Part shown: positions 53,239 to 62,388 of the stretch, piece by piece | How positions within the stretch are numbered: the stretch's first letter is position 1 | Layout: each line of letters begins with the position of its first letter | From: Candidatus Aalborgicola danicus | Lineage (GTDB): Bacteria > Pseudomonadota > Gammaproteobacteria > Burkholderiales > Burkholderiaceae_C | Length of the DNA stretch: 64,000 bases | Assembly (NCBI GenBank): GCA_016703945.1 | Contig: JADJBC010000010.1 | Location: 1-64,000 of the forward strand | Direction: 5' to 3' | Program-made: the position numbers and the translations under genes | Notes under the pieces: model-generated | What the model was told of the DNA's origin: nothing | Database searches by the model: none | What the model saw: the letters and a program-made list of their open reading frames with translations, nothing else

Positions 53239-53257
53239 ATTTGGTGTCGAACTCGGG
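53239..53257. repeat. Right terminal inverted repeat of the IS1634-type element
   Basis: Reads atttggtgtcgaactcggg, the exact complement of the left end at 51350-51368. It is followed by the right target duplication gggcca (53258-53263). Confidence 0.92.
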
Positions 53258-53320
53258 GGGCCAACCAGAGTGTGTAAAAACGCACAGCGCTGCGGCACAT
53301 ATCCATTTACCATTTGCCTC

Positions 53321-55158
53321 GTGATTGCACCATTGAAAACAACCGGTAATCCCATCGCCCGGAACACTCCGCCCCGCGGATGGATTCGCGCGCATCTCCG
53401 CCACGTCTCACTGGCGGCCTTTCTGTCCGCCCCTTTTTTGCTACCTGCGTTTGGCGCAGCCCCAGCCACACCTGACGCATTGAACCAGCTCTATGCGCAA
53501 TACTGGGAGGAATATCTGCGTGCCAATCCGATGCTTGCCACCTTCCACGGCGACAAGCGTTACAACCATCGTTTTGGTGCGCTGACCTCTAGTGCGGAGC
53601 GCACCAACACACAACGTCTGGCCCAAACCTACCTCGCGCGGACCGCCCAATTCGATCCGGCGCCCTTGCCGCCGGAGGACCGCATCAGTTATGACCTGTT
53701 TCGCTACCAGCAGCAATTGGCACTGGATGGCTTGTATTTCCCGTCCCATCTGATCCCGGTCAACCCGATGTCCAGTTTGCCGCTGGTGTTTGCGCAGTTG
53801 GGGTCGGGCCGCCTGGTCCAACCGTTTGACACTGTCAAGGACTACGACAACTGGCTGGCCAGGGCGCGCGGATTCCCCGGGCGGTGGACGGGATCATGGC
53901 CGACATGAAAAAGGGCATCACGCAGGGCGTTGTGATGCCCAAAGTTCTGGTCAAGCCAGTGCTCGCACAGTTGGAAAGCCTGGGAACGGCAAACCTGGAG
54001 GCCAACCACTACATGGCACCGGTCAAAAAGTTCCCCCAGAGCTTCAGTGCAGCCGATAAGGCGCGCCTGACCGCCGCCTTCACGGTTCTGGTGCGCGATA
54101 ACCTGGTGCCGGCCTACCAACGATTGTTGGTCTTTATGCGAGATCGGTATTTGCCCGCCGCTCGCGACACCATCGCCTTGGGAGCGCTGCCAGACGGCAG
54201 CGCGTGGTACGCCTTCCAGGTGCGCAGCGCAACCACCACGGATCTGAGCCCGCAGGACATTCACACCATCGGCCTGCGCGAAGTCGCGCGCATCCGGGGT
54301 CTGTTGGAGACGGCAAAACACGACGTGAAGTTCAAAGGGTCGATGGAGGAGTTTTTTGTGTTCCTCAACACCGCCCCAGAGTTGCGATTTACGTCACGCC
54401 AGGAAATGCAGGCGGCCTACGAGGGCCTGCGCCTGCAGGTGGACGCCAAAATTCCTGCGTTCTTCGGCCACACACCCAAAACGGCGTTTGAGATTCGACC
54501 GGTGGAGGCGTTCCGGGAGACCGCCGCTTCACCGGCGCAGTATGTCCCGGGTCTGCCCGATGGCTCACGGCCCGGCATTTTTTACTACAACGCCTACCAA
54601 CCCGAAACCCGAACACGTTTCACAACCACCGTGTTTTATGTGCACGAAGCCATACCGGGGCACCATTTTGAAATCAGCCTTGCGCAGGAGCGCGCGGGCT
54701 TGCCAGCGTTCCGGCGCTTTGGCAACACCCTCGCCTACAGCGAGGGTTGGGGCCTGTACAGCGAAATGCTGGGGCAAGAGATGGGCCTTTACGACGACCC
54801 CTGGCAGGCGATTGGGCGCCTGTCGACCGAAATTTGGCGGGCCGCCCGACTGGTGATCGACACCGGCATCCACACCAAAAACTGGACACGGGAACAATCC
54901 ATTCGCTATTTTCTGGACAACGTCCCACAGAGTGCAGAGGTCGCCACCCAAGAGGTTGACCGCTACATTGCCATGCCGGGCCAGGCGCTCAGCTACAAGA
55001 TAGGTGAGCTGAAGATTCGTGAATTAAGGGCGCGTGCGGAACAGGCCTTGGGGGCCAAGTTCAAGCTTCGTGATTTCCATGACGAAATTTTGTCCCATGG
55101 GTCGGTTCCCCTGGGTGTGCTGGAGGCAGCGATAGACCGCTGGCTGGCAGCGCAGTGA
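53321..55158 (+). pseudogene. DUF885-family metallopeptidase-like protein, one frameshift as read
   Basis: Joined text of about 610 residues fits the DUF885 family. A signal peptide (LAAFLSAPFLLPAFGAAPA) is followed by YWEEYLRANPMLATFHGDKR, RISYDLFRYQQQLALD, the zinc motif HEAIPGHHFEISLAQ (near 54645) and YSEGWGLYSEML. The frame changes near 53877, where ttccccggg is one C short of encoding FPRAVDG. All later conserved blocks are intact, so a sequence error is likely. The GTG at 53321 is the best start in the first frame. The family is secreted in many proteobacteria; substrates are unknown. Confidence 0.82.
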
Positions 55159-55178
55159 ACCGGCCCCGGTTCACTGCG
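55151..55178. terminator. Perfect palindrome, possible bidirectional terminator
   Basis: Thirteen-base arms cgcagtgaaccgg and ccggttcactgcg are separated by two bases. The palindrome overlaps the DUF885 stop codon and lies 19 bases before the end of the convergent crystallin gene. There is no T-run, so it may instead protect mRNA ends. Confidence 0.55.
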
Positions 55179-55196
55179 GCAATCTCACGTTAACAA

Positions 55197-56312
55197 TCAG
55201 CTGCGTGGCTCGCCACGTGCGTTCACGCGGATGGTGGGGCCGGGAGCCGATGTCATCTGGATGCGGTGGTCCGTGCCCCGGAAGTTGTAGGACACATCCC
55301 AGAACGACGGCGCAGCGTTGCTGGGTCGGGTGGCGCAGCGTTGCACTTCACGGGTGATCGGCTGACCGTTGTTGTCACGGCCCACGTTGGAGCCAATGGC
55401 GGCTCCGGCGACCACACCACCGACGGTGGCAATGTCTTTGCCCACACCGCCGCCGACCTGGTGACCCAGAATGCCGCCCAACAAAGCGCCAACCACGGCA
55501 CCGCCGACGTTGGGATCACCCCGGTTGGAGCCAACCTCTTCACGCTCAACCCAGCAGCGTTGCTCGGCCGGGCCCACCACAGCGCGAACCGAGGTGACGC
55601 GGGCTTCGAACAGCCGCTCGTCTTCCCGTGGACGACTGTCGTACACCGCCACCGGTGCCGGTGCAAAACGGCGCTCTTCCAGGCGTGCGGTTCCCGCGAC
55701 TGCGCGCACCGAAGAAATGCGGTCATTCAAGCCCATATCCCTCAACGAGGGATATCGCCCCGGATTCAACACCATGCACTGCCCGTTGAAGCCACTGTCA
55801 TTGCACACTTCCCAGCGCTGGCCCAGCACCACGGCGGACGACGCCCGGTCATTGAAGCCCACTTGCGAAAAGTTTTCCACGGTCTCGTTTGCAGCAAACG
55901 TGCGACCCTGAAAGCCTTCGTTTTCATAAAAGATGACCTGTGATGCCAACGGAGGCGCCACCAAACGTTCGTCGGTGACACGGGCATTGCGCCCGACCGG
56001 CTTGACCGATGAAACACGGTCATTCAGCCCCATGGCACGCAAGGACTCATACCGCCCGGGGCGCAGCACCACGCAGCGGCCCGCAAAACGGATGTCGTCA
56101 CACACTTCCCAACGCGACCAGCGCTCACCTTCCACAGTGACGGACGATGCCCGGTCATTGAAGCCCGCGCGGTCAAAGTTGTTCACTTGCCGTTCGGTCG
56201 AAAAAGTGCGCCCCTGAAAATTGTCGTGTTCGTAGAAAGTGATCTGCGCCATAGCCTGGCTGGCAAGTACCGCGGCCACTACGGTGAGTGCCGCTTTGAA
56301 TACTGGTTTCAT
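55197..56312 (-). CDS. Beta/gamma-crystallin protein with glycine-zipper C-terminal domain
   Basis: This 371-residue protein has a signal peptide (KPVFKAALTVVAAVLASQAM), two tandem beta/gamma-crystallin domains (about residues 23-110 ITFYEHDNFQGRTFS ... GLNDRVSS; about 122-205 VIFYENEGFQGRTFA ... GLNDRISS) and a C-terminal glycine-zipper 2TM region (GGAVVGALLGGILGHQVGGG, about 265-310) like the 17-kDa surface antigen family. Crystallin domains often bind calcium; the D/N-D-x-x-S/T-S motif appears as NDRASSV and NDRVSSV. An outer-envelope role is likely. The fused arrangement is unusual. Confidence 0.85.
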   Translation of the reverse strand: MKPVFKAALTVVAAVLASQAMAQITFYEHDNFQGRTFSTERQVNNFDRAGFNDRASSVTVEGERWSRWEVCDDIRFAGRCVVLRPGRYESLRAMGLNDRVSSVKPVGRNARVTDERLVAPPLASQVIFYENEGFQGRTFAANETVENFSQVGFNDRASSAVVLGQRWEVCNDSGFNGQCMVLNPGRYPSLRDMGLNDRISSVRAVAGTARLEERRFAPAPVAVYDSRPREDERLFEARVTSVRAVVGPAEQRCWVEREEVGSNRGDPNVGGAVVGALLGGILGHQVGGGVGKDIATVGGVVAGAAIGSNVGRDNNGQPITREVQRCATRPSNAAPSFWDVSYNFRGTDHRIQMTSAPGPTIRVNARGEPRS

Positions 56313-56487
56313 CTGTCGCTCCTGTTATTAACAAAACCCAAGGCTACGGGCCCCGGGCGTTGGCGTCGGTTCGATAGCGAACATTCGCCGGTCGACCCAG
56401 CGGTTATGGTGCAAGGTTGGCACGTGTTTCGCCGGATGACTCAGGTTGTTACCATCGTGATTGCCCACCCTCGAAGAAAGAAATGTA

Positions 56488-57633
56488 ATGGCCAAAGGAA
56501 TGATTCTGGCTGCCGGACAAGGCACCCGCGTGCGCCCGCTGACGCAAGACCTGCCCAAACCCATGGTGCCCATCCTCGGCAAACCGTTGATGGAATACCT
56601 GATCGAACACCTGGCGCGCCACAACATCCGCGAGATCATGGTCAACGTGGCATTTCACCACCAGAAGATAGAAGAGTATTTTGGTGACGGCCACCGCTGG
56701 GGAGTGGAAATTGGTTATGCCTACGAAGGCATCCGCGAGAACGGCGACATCCTGCCGCGCCCCAAGGGGTCTGCGGGCGGCATGCGCAGCATCCAGGACT
56801 TTGGTGGTTTTTTTGACGAAAGCACGCTGGTGCTCTGTGGCGATGCCTTGATCGACCTGGACATCACCGCGGCACTGGCCGAACACCATGCCAAGGGGGC
56901 CGTCGCCAGTGTCGTGGCGCTGGAGGTAGACCGTGCCGACGTGCAGTCGTACGGCATTGTGGCGGCCGACGCGCAGGGTCGCATCCAGTCGTTCCAGGAG
57001 AAACCCACCCCGGCCGAGGCCAAGTCCACCCTGGCCAGCACCGGTATCTATATTTTTGAGCCCGAGGTACTGCAACTGGTGCCACCCGGCCAGATTTATG
57101 ACATTGGCTCACAGTTGTTCCCGCAGTTGGTCGCGCAACAACATGCGTTTTTTGTTCAGAACCGGCAATTCCACTGGATCGACATTGGGCGGGTCAGTGA
57201 CTACTGGTCGGTACTGCAACGGGTCTTGAATGGTGAAATTGCCAATATGAAGATGCCCGGGCGCGAGATCCGCCCCGGTGTCTGGGTGGGCTTGAACACC
57301 TGCATTCCCTGGGACAGCGTGTACATCGAAGGCCCGGTCTACATTGGCTCCAATGTGCGCATCGAGCCCGGTGCCCGCATCACCGGGCCAACCTGGATTG
57401 GCCACGGCTGTGTGGTGCGCGCCGGTGCCCACATCACCCGCAGTGTCTTGTTTGAGTACACCCGCATCGCAGCCAACATGCATTTCCACGAAATGGTGGT
57501 GTCGCGCCACTACTGCGTCAACCGGTTTGGCGAAACCTCGTACCAGGGAGACGAAGCCACCCCATTGCGCTGGGGCGACGCTCGCGCCGACAGCCACGCG
57601 CCAACCCACACCGCGTCGACCCGCGGGGCCTGA
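56488..57633 (+). CDS. NDP-sugar nucleotidyltransferase with left-handed beta-helix domain
   Basis: This 381-residue protein has an N-terminal nucleotidyltransferase domain (GMILAAGQGTRVRPLTQDLP, KPMVPILGKPLMEYLIEHLA, LVLCGDALIDLDITAAL, WIDIGRVSDYWSVLQRVL) and C-terminal hexapeptide repeats (VYIEGPVYIGSNVRIEPGAR, ITGPTWIGHGCVVRAGAHIT). It activates a sugar-1-phosphate with NTP, most like mannose-1-phosphate guanylyltransferase or glucose-1-phosphate thymidylyltransferase relatives. No other polysaccharide gene is beside it. The ATG at 56488 gives the normal MAKGMILAAG start. Confidence 0.88.
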   Translation: MAKGMILAAGQGTRVRPLTQDLPKPMVPILGKPLMEYLIEHLARHNIREIMVNVAFHHQKIEEYFGDGHRWGVEIGYAYEGIRENGDILPRPKGSAGGMRSIQDFGGFFDESTLVLCGDALIDLDITAALAEHHAKGAVASVVALEVDRADVQSYGIVAADAQGRIQSFQEKPTPAEAKSTLASTGIYIFEPEVLQLVPPGQIYDIGSQLFPQLVAQQHAFFVQNRQFHWIDIGRVSDYWSVLQRVLNGEIANMKMPGREIRPGVWVGLNTCIPWDSVYIEGPVYIGSNVRIEPGARITGPTWIGHGCVVRAGAHITRSVLFEYTRIAANMHFHEMVVSRHYCVNRFGETSYQGDEATPLRWGDARADSHAPTHTASTRGA

Positions 57634-57767
57634 CACGCACACGCCAGAGTGTTCGCAGCCGCACGGACCCCGGGTGCGTCTACATCTATCTTCCGCCCAG
57701 GCGCTCACGCTGTTGTGGGGCGCTTTGGTCATTGATCAAGCAATGTGAATCTCAAAAGGAGTTCGAT

Positions 57768-58187
57768 ATGAACTATGTAGACCGCGACACCTATGGCATG
57801 TACCGAATCACCACCGTCGACGGCCCTGGCCCCACCCTGATGGGTGCGGGCACGTTGACCGGAAACGACGTGTTCAACAAGGCCGGCGACGACCTGGGCG
57901 ACATCAAGGAATTCATGCTCGACATGCGCACCGGCCGCGTCAGCTACGCCGTGTTGTCGTTTGGCGGCTTTCTGGGAATGGGTGACCGCCTGTTCGCCGT
58001 GCCGTGGGACGCCCTGGTGCTCGATACCGTCAACAAACGCTTCACGCTGGACGTGCTCAAAGAACGCCTGGAAACGGCGCCCGGCTTTGACAAGGACAAC
58101 TGGCCCAATATGGCGGACCAGACCTGGGCCGAGGGTGTGCACGCCTATTACGGCACCAAACCGTACCAGGACCACGCCTCCATGTAG
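57768..58187 (+). CDS. PRC-barrel domain protein
   Basis: This 139-residue protein has the PRC-barrel core GAGTLTGNDVFNKAGDDLGD, IKEFMLDMRTGRVSYAVLSF, GGFLGMGDRLFAVPWDALVL. PRC-barrel proteins occur in stress and photosystem contexts and bind other macromolecules. AAAAGGAG precedes the ATG at 57768. It is followed by a CsbD gene, and the two probably belong to one stress-response group. Confidence 0.9.
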   Translation: MNYVDRDTYGMYRITTVDGPGPTLMGAGTLTGNDVFNKAGDDLGDIKEFMLDMRTGRVSYAVLSFGGFLGMGDRLFAVPWDALVLDTVNKRFTLDVLKERLETAPGFDKDNWPNMADQTWAEGVHAYYGTKPYQDHASM

Positions 58188-58320
58188 TGCGCGATCCGCC
58201 ACACAGGCCCGCTCTGTCTGCAAGCGCACAGATAAACCAACAGGGTCTGCATAGCATCCATGTATGGGTTGGACACACACCCATACCTAGCAAATTTTTA
58301 CACTTCAAAGGACCATTACC

Positions 58321-58526
58321 ATGAACAAAAATCAAGTCAACGGCATCGCCAAAGACATCGCCGGCAAAGTGCAGGAAAAAGTCGGCGACATCACCGGTAG
58401 CACCTCCCAGCAGGCCAAGGGCATTCAAAAGCAGATTTCCGGCCAAGCCGAAGAAAAGCTGGGTGATGCCAAAGAATTGTGAAAGACGCACGAGACGCCG
58501 TCAAAGACGCTGCCAAAAAAATCTAA
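58321..58526 (+). pseudogene. CsbD-family stress protein, possible one-base frameshift near its end
   Basis: The open frame gives 53 residues (MNKNQVNGIAKDIAGKVQEK, VGDITGSTSQQAKG, QISGQAEEKLGDAKEL) and stops at 58482. Right at that point another frame continues VKDARDAVKDAAKKI to a stop at 58526, which is a normal CsbD-like tail. One missing A in gaattgtg would join them. It may be a real truncation, but the tail pattern suggests a sequence error. AAAGGA lies upstream of the ATG. A strong terminator follows. Confidence 0.75.
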
Positions 58527-58537
58527 GCCTCGCGGCA

Positions 58538-58586
58538 CCCAAAGAAGAGCCGGGGGACTTTGCAGTCCCCCGGCTCTTCTTTTGGG
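58538..58586. terminator. Strong bidirectional terminator
   Basis: A long stem pairs cccaaagaagagccggggga with its complement, and ttgc lies in the loop region. It lies between the CsbD gene and the convergent glycine-zipper gene. Confidence 0.85.
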
Positions 58587-58597
58587 TTCAGCGCGGC

Positions 58598-58831
58598 TTA
58601 CTTCGGCTTGGTCACTTCCTTGCCGATCACGCCACCCACCACCGCACCGGCAGCCGTGCCCAGCACACCACCGCCCATGACGGCGCCAGCGGTACCGCCG
58701 ACCACCGCACCGGTGGCGGTGCCCTGCTCCTGGCGTGTCATGCCGGAACAAGCGCCCAGACCCAGGACCGAGGCCAGCAACAACGCGGGCAAAACAAGCG
58801 GACTACGTTGGTTGTTGAGTGTGGTGTTCAT
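58598..58831 (-). CDS. Glycine-zipper lipoprotein
   Basis: This 77-residue protein has a lipoprotein signal (LVLPALLLASVLGLGACSG, lipobox LGAC) and a glycine-zipper segment (GAVVGGTAGAVMGGGVLGTA, then AGAVVGGVIGKEV). Such proteins insert in the outer membrane. The ATG at 58831 is chosen because it gives the signal; a longer frame reaches 58924. Part of the envelope-stress group with the CsbD and PRC-barrel genes. Confidence 0.85.
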   Translation of the reverse strand: MNTTLNNQRSPLVLPALLLASVLGLGACSGMTRQEQGTATGAVVGGTAGAVMGGGVLGTAAGAVVGGVIGKEVTKPK

Positions 58832-58963
58832 AAGCCATTCTCCAAAAAGTAAAAGAAACAAAGTCGTGTAATGCCCATCGGAGCAAGCACGGGGAAAGAC
58901 CATTGTGCGGACGCGTCTGGCCAACTTCGGTGCGCTGGCACACGCTGCGGCAACTCAGCATTT

Positions 58964-59020
58964 GCTATTCTTTAGATAGCTACTTACGCAATAGATTCGG
59001 GGGCCAGAAGCACATTTGGC
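58964..59020 (+). repeat. Dispersed ~60-bp repeat, copy G
   Basis: It reads gctattctttagatagctac, then ttacgcaatagattcggggg and ccagaagcacatttggc. It lies in the upstream region of the hybrid kinase gene. Confidence 0.7.
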
Positions 59021-59186
59021 TTACAAGATTGGCCGCTGGGTGCGCCAGCGCACGGAACAGCGGCGCGGCCGCCGGTACGCTCCACGAAATGCATGGGTCA
59101 CCAGCGCAGACCGCCAAGAGGGGCGTGCGCGAGCCAATGCGCGTATAAGGGTCTGGTCAGTTGCTCCAAGCGAAAGTACATATCCC

Positions 59187-62100
59187 TTGAAAACCTCCCA
59201 CAAAACACTGACCTGGCTGGCCGCCGTCGTGCTCCTCATGGCCATGGGCATGGGGTTCACGTTCTGGGCCTACAGCCAGATTGAAGACGCCTCCAACCTG
59301 CGTCGAAGCTCGCGCGACCTGATCACGGCAGCCGACGAGTTGATGTCCGCGATCAAGGATGTGGAAACCAGCCAGCGTGGCTATGCACTCACCGGTGATG
59401 AAAGTTATCTGCAGCCCTATGTGGCGGTGCGCCAGAGTGTGACCACCCACCTGACCCGGTTGCGCCAGCTCAGCAGCGGAACGCCTGCCCAACGCCACGT
59501 GGACGCCATGGCGCCCCTACTGGCCGCCAAATTGGTGGAAATCGACGAAACCATCACGCTGCGCCGCAACCACGACCTGGCTGCGGCCATGTCACGCATC
59601 AACAGTGGCGAAGGCAAACGCCTGATGGACGCCCTGCGCGTGGAAATGCGCGGCTTGGTGCAAATGGAGACACAAAGCCAGTTGCAACACAACGCCCAGT
59701 TCGATGCCAGCATGCGCCGCCTGTTCACCATCATCGTGGGCATCGTTGTGCTGGCCGTATTGGCCGCGCTGTACTTTGCTTATCTGAGCTACCGTGCCAC
59801 CCAGCAGCGGGTCAAAGACCTGGTTCTGGCCGAAACCCAGCACTTGTTGCAGGTACAAACGCTCACCAACGACCGTTTGCGGGAAACCAACCGCGCTCTG
59901 CAAGGCAGTGAACAAAAACTTGCGGTTACGCTGCAATCCATTGGCGACGCCGTCATTGCAACCGATGCCGCCGCCTGCATAACCCTGCTGAACCCGGTGG
60001 CCGAAGCACTCATGGGTTGGACCCACGGCCAAGCCCTGGGACGGCCGGTGGACGAGGTGTTTCACATCGTCAACAAGGAGACGCGCCAACTGGCCACCAT
60101 TCCGGTCGCCGACGCACTGGCGCAAGGCACGGTGCAAGGCCTGGCCAACCACACGGTGCTGATTGCACGCGATGGGCGCGAGTTCGACATTGCCGACAGT
60201 TGTGCCCCGATTCGTGATGCCGACCACCAGGTGGTGGGCGCGGTGCTGGTGTTTCGCAATGTGACGGATGAATATGCGGCACAACAAACCCTGCGCGACA
60301 GCGCCGCACGGGTACAAACCATTCTGAACACGGTCAGCGATGGCATCGTCACCCTGCACGCGCTGGGCGGCGTGGTGGAATCCGTCAATCCGGCGGTGGA
60401 ACAGATGTTTGGCTACAGCGCGGCCGAACTCAAGGGCAAGTCGTTCGGCTTCCTGATTCCCGAGTTGGACCAGGAACAACACAATGTGGCGCTGGAGCAC
60501 TACGGCGTCAGCGACGAGGCGCGCGCCGTCGGCCTGGGCCGCGAGGTCATGGGCTTCCGCAAGGATGGCAGTTTTTTCCCACTGGAAGTCGCGGTCAGCG
60601 ACATGGTGCTGGGGGCCAACGCTACTTCACCGGCATCCTGCGTGACATCAGCGCCCGCAAACAAGCCGAAGAGGCGCTGCGCAAGGCGGTGCCCTGCAAA
60701 GCGCCATATTCAACAGCGCCAATTTCTCCAGTATTGCCACCGATGCCAAGGGTGTGATCCAGATTTTCAACGTCGGTGCCGAACGCATGCTGGGTTATAC
60801 CGCCGCCGAGGTGATGAACCAGATCACCCCAGCCGACATTTCGGACCCGCAGGAAGTGATCACCCGTGCCCGGGCGCTGAGCGCCGAGCTGGAAACCGAG
60901 ATCACCCCCGGCTTTGAGGCCCTGGTGTTCAAGGCCTCCCGCGGCATTGAAGATATCTACGAACTGACCTACATCCGCAAAGACGACACCCGTTTCCCGG
61001 CCGTGGTGTCGGTCACCGCGCTGCGCGACGACGACAACACCATCATTGGCTACCTGCTGATTGGCACCGACAACACGGCCCGCAAACGGGTTGAGGCCGA
61101 ACGCGCCCACCTGGACCAGGCCTTGAAAATCAAAAACATTGAGCTGGAGGCCGCCCGAGCCACGGCCGACAAGGCCAACCAGGCCAAGTCGGAGTTCCTG
61201 TCCAGCATGAGCCACGAACTGCGCTCGCCGCTGAACGCGATTCTGGGCTTCGCGCAGCTGATGGACTCTGGCGCGCCCCACCCCACCGCCACCCAAAAGG
61301 CCAACCTGGAGCAGATTCTCAAAGGTGGCTGGTATTTGCTGGAGTTGATCAACGAAATTCTGGACCTGGCACTGATCGAATCGGGCAAATTGTCCATGTC
61401 CATGGAGCCGATTTCCTTGTCCGAAGTGCTGCTGGACTGCCAGACCATGATCGAGCCGCAGGCGCAGAAGAAGGGCATTCAGATGCACTTTCCACAATTC
61501 ACCAGCCCGTGTTTTGTGCAAGCTGACCGCACCCGGGTCAAGCAGATTGTGGTCAACCTGCTGTCCAACGCCATCAAATACAACCGCGTCAGCGGTTCAG
61601 TGGAAGTGACCTGCCAGGCGGCCGCCCACGAGCGCATGCATATCAGTGTGCGTGACACTGGCGACGGTTTATCGGCGCTGCAACTCGATCAGCTGTTTCA
61701 GCCCTTTAATCGCCTGGGCCAGGAAGACAGCAGCGAAGAAGGCACCGGTATCGGCCTGGTGGTCAGCAAACGCCTGGTCGAACTGATGGGCGGCAGCACA
61801 GGCGCCCACAGCACGGTGGGGCATGGCAGCGAATTCTGGATTGAGCTCAACCCGCCAGCCCCCACGCGCTGGACCTGGATGCCATTGCTCCGGCCATCCC
61901 CTCGCCGGCCCATGCCGAAAACGACCACACGGTGCGCACGCTGCTGTATGTGGAAGACAACCAGGCCAATATGGAACTGGTGGCCCAACTGATTGACCGC
62001 CGTCCCGACATGCGGTTGCTGCGCGCCGGTGACGGCCTGCGGGGCATTGCGCTGGCGCGGGCCCACCTGCCGGATGTCATTTTGATGGACATCAACCTGC

Positions 62101-62312
62101 CCGGCATCAGCGGTCTGCAGGCCCTGAAGATCCTGCGCGACGACCCACTAACCGCCAAGATCCCGGTATTGGCCCTGAGTGCCAACGCCATGCCACGCGA
62201 TATCGAAAAAGGCATGGAAGCCGGGTTCTACCGTTATCTGACCAAGCCGATCAAGATTGCTGAGTTCATGGAGGCCCTGGATGAGGGTCTGGCATCAGCC
62301 GGCACCGTGTAG
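59187..62312 (+). pseudogene. Hybrid sensor histidine kinase with CHASE3, PAS, HisKA, ATPase and REC, frameshifted as read
   Basis: Joined text of about 1,040 residues: membrane helix (TWLAAVVLLMAMGMGFTFWA), CHASE3 sensor (VETSQRGYALTGDESYLQPY), second helix, PAS domains (LQSIGDAVIATDAAA; ILNTVSDGIVTLHALGGVVE; FNSANFSSIATDAKGVIQIF), HisKA (FLSSMSHELRSPLNAILGFA), ATPase (VNLLSNAIKYNRVSG, GTGIGLVVSK) and a C-terminal receiver (LLYVEDNQANMELVAQLIDR, DVILMDINLPGISG). Frames change near 60616 (one G short in ctgggggcc), near 60682 (one G short in aaggcggtgc) and near 61865 before the receiver. A TTG start at 59187 is likely. CHASE3 suggests sensing of a small periplasmic ligand. Confidence 0.82.
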
Positions 62313-62327
62313 CCAAAGTCTTACATC

Positions 62328-62386
62328 AAATCGACCTCTAGCCCCCGTAAACATTGCGTAAGCAGCTATTTATTTAGGAGCAAATC
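62328..62386 (-). repeat. Dispersed ~60-bp repeat, copy H, just before the CheB-CheR gene
   Basis: The reverse complement reads atttgctcctaaataaatag, then ctgcttacgcaatgtttacg and ggggctagaggtcgattt. On the plus strand its end supplies AGGAGC before the TTG start at 62389. Confidence 0.75.
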
Positions 62387-62388
62387 AT

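Larger units (their letters stand above)
51350..53257 (+). mobile_element. IS1634-family insertion sequence, 1908 bp
   Basis: The ends are perfect 19-base inverted repeats: cccgagttcgacaccaaat at 51350-51368 and its complement at 53239-53257. Six-base direct repeats gggcca flank it. The single transposase is of the IS1634 type, a family of about 1.5-2 kb elements that make 5-6 bp duplications. The intact ends and exact duplication show a recent single insertion. The transposase frame is broken twice as read. Confidence 0.93.

Noticed and set aside
59020..59186. Extension of the hybrid kinase gene to a TTG at 59016
   Set aside because: The added residues are Arg-rich with no match to a cytosolic N-terminus, and the membrane helix follows directly after the TTG at 59187.
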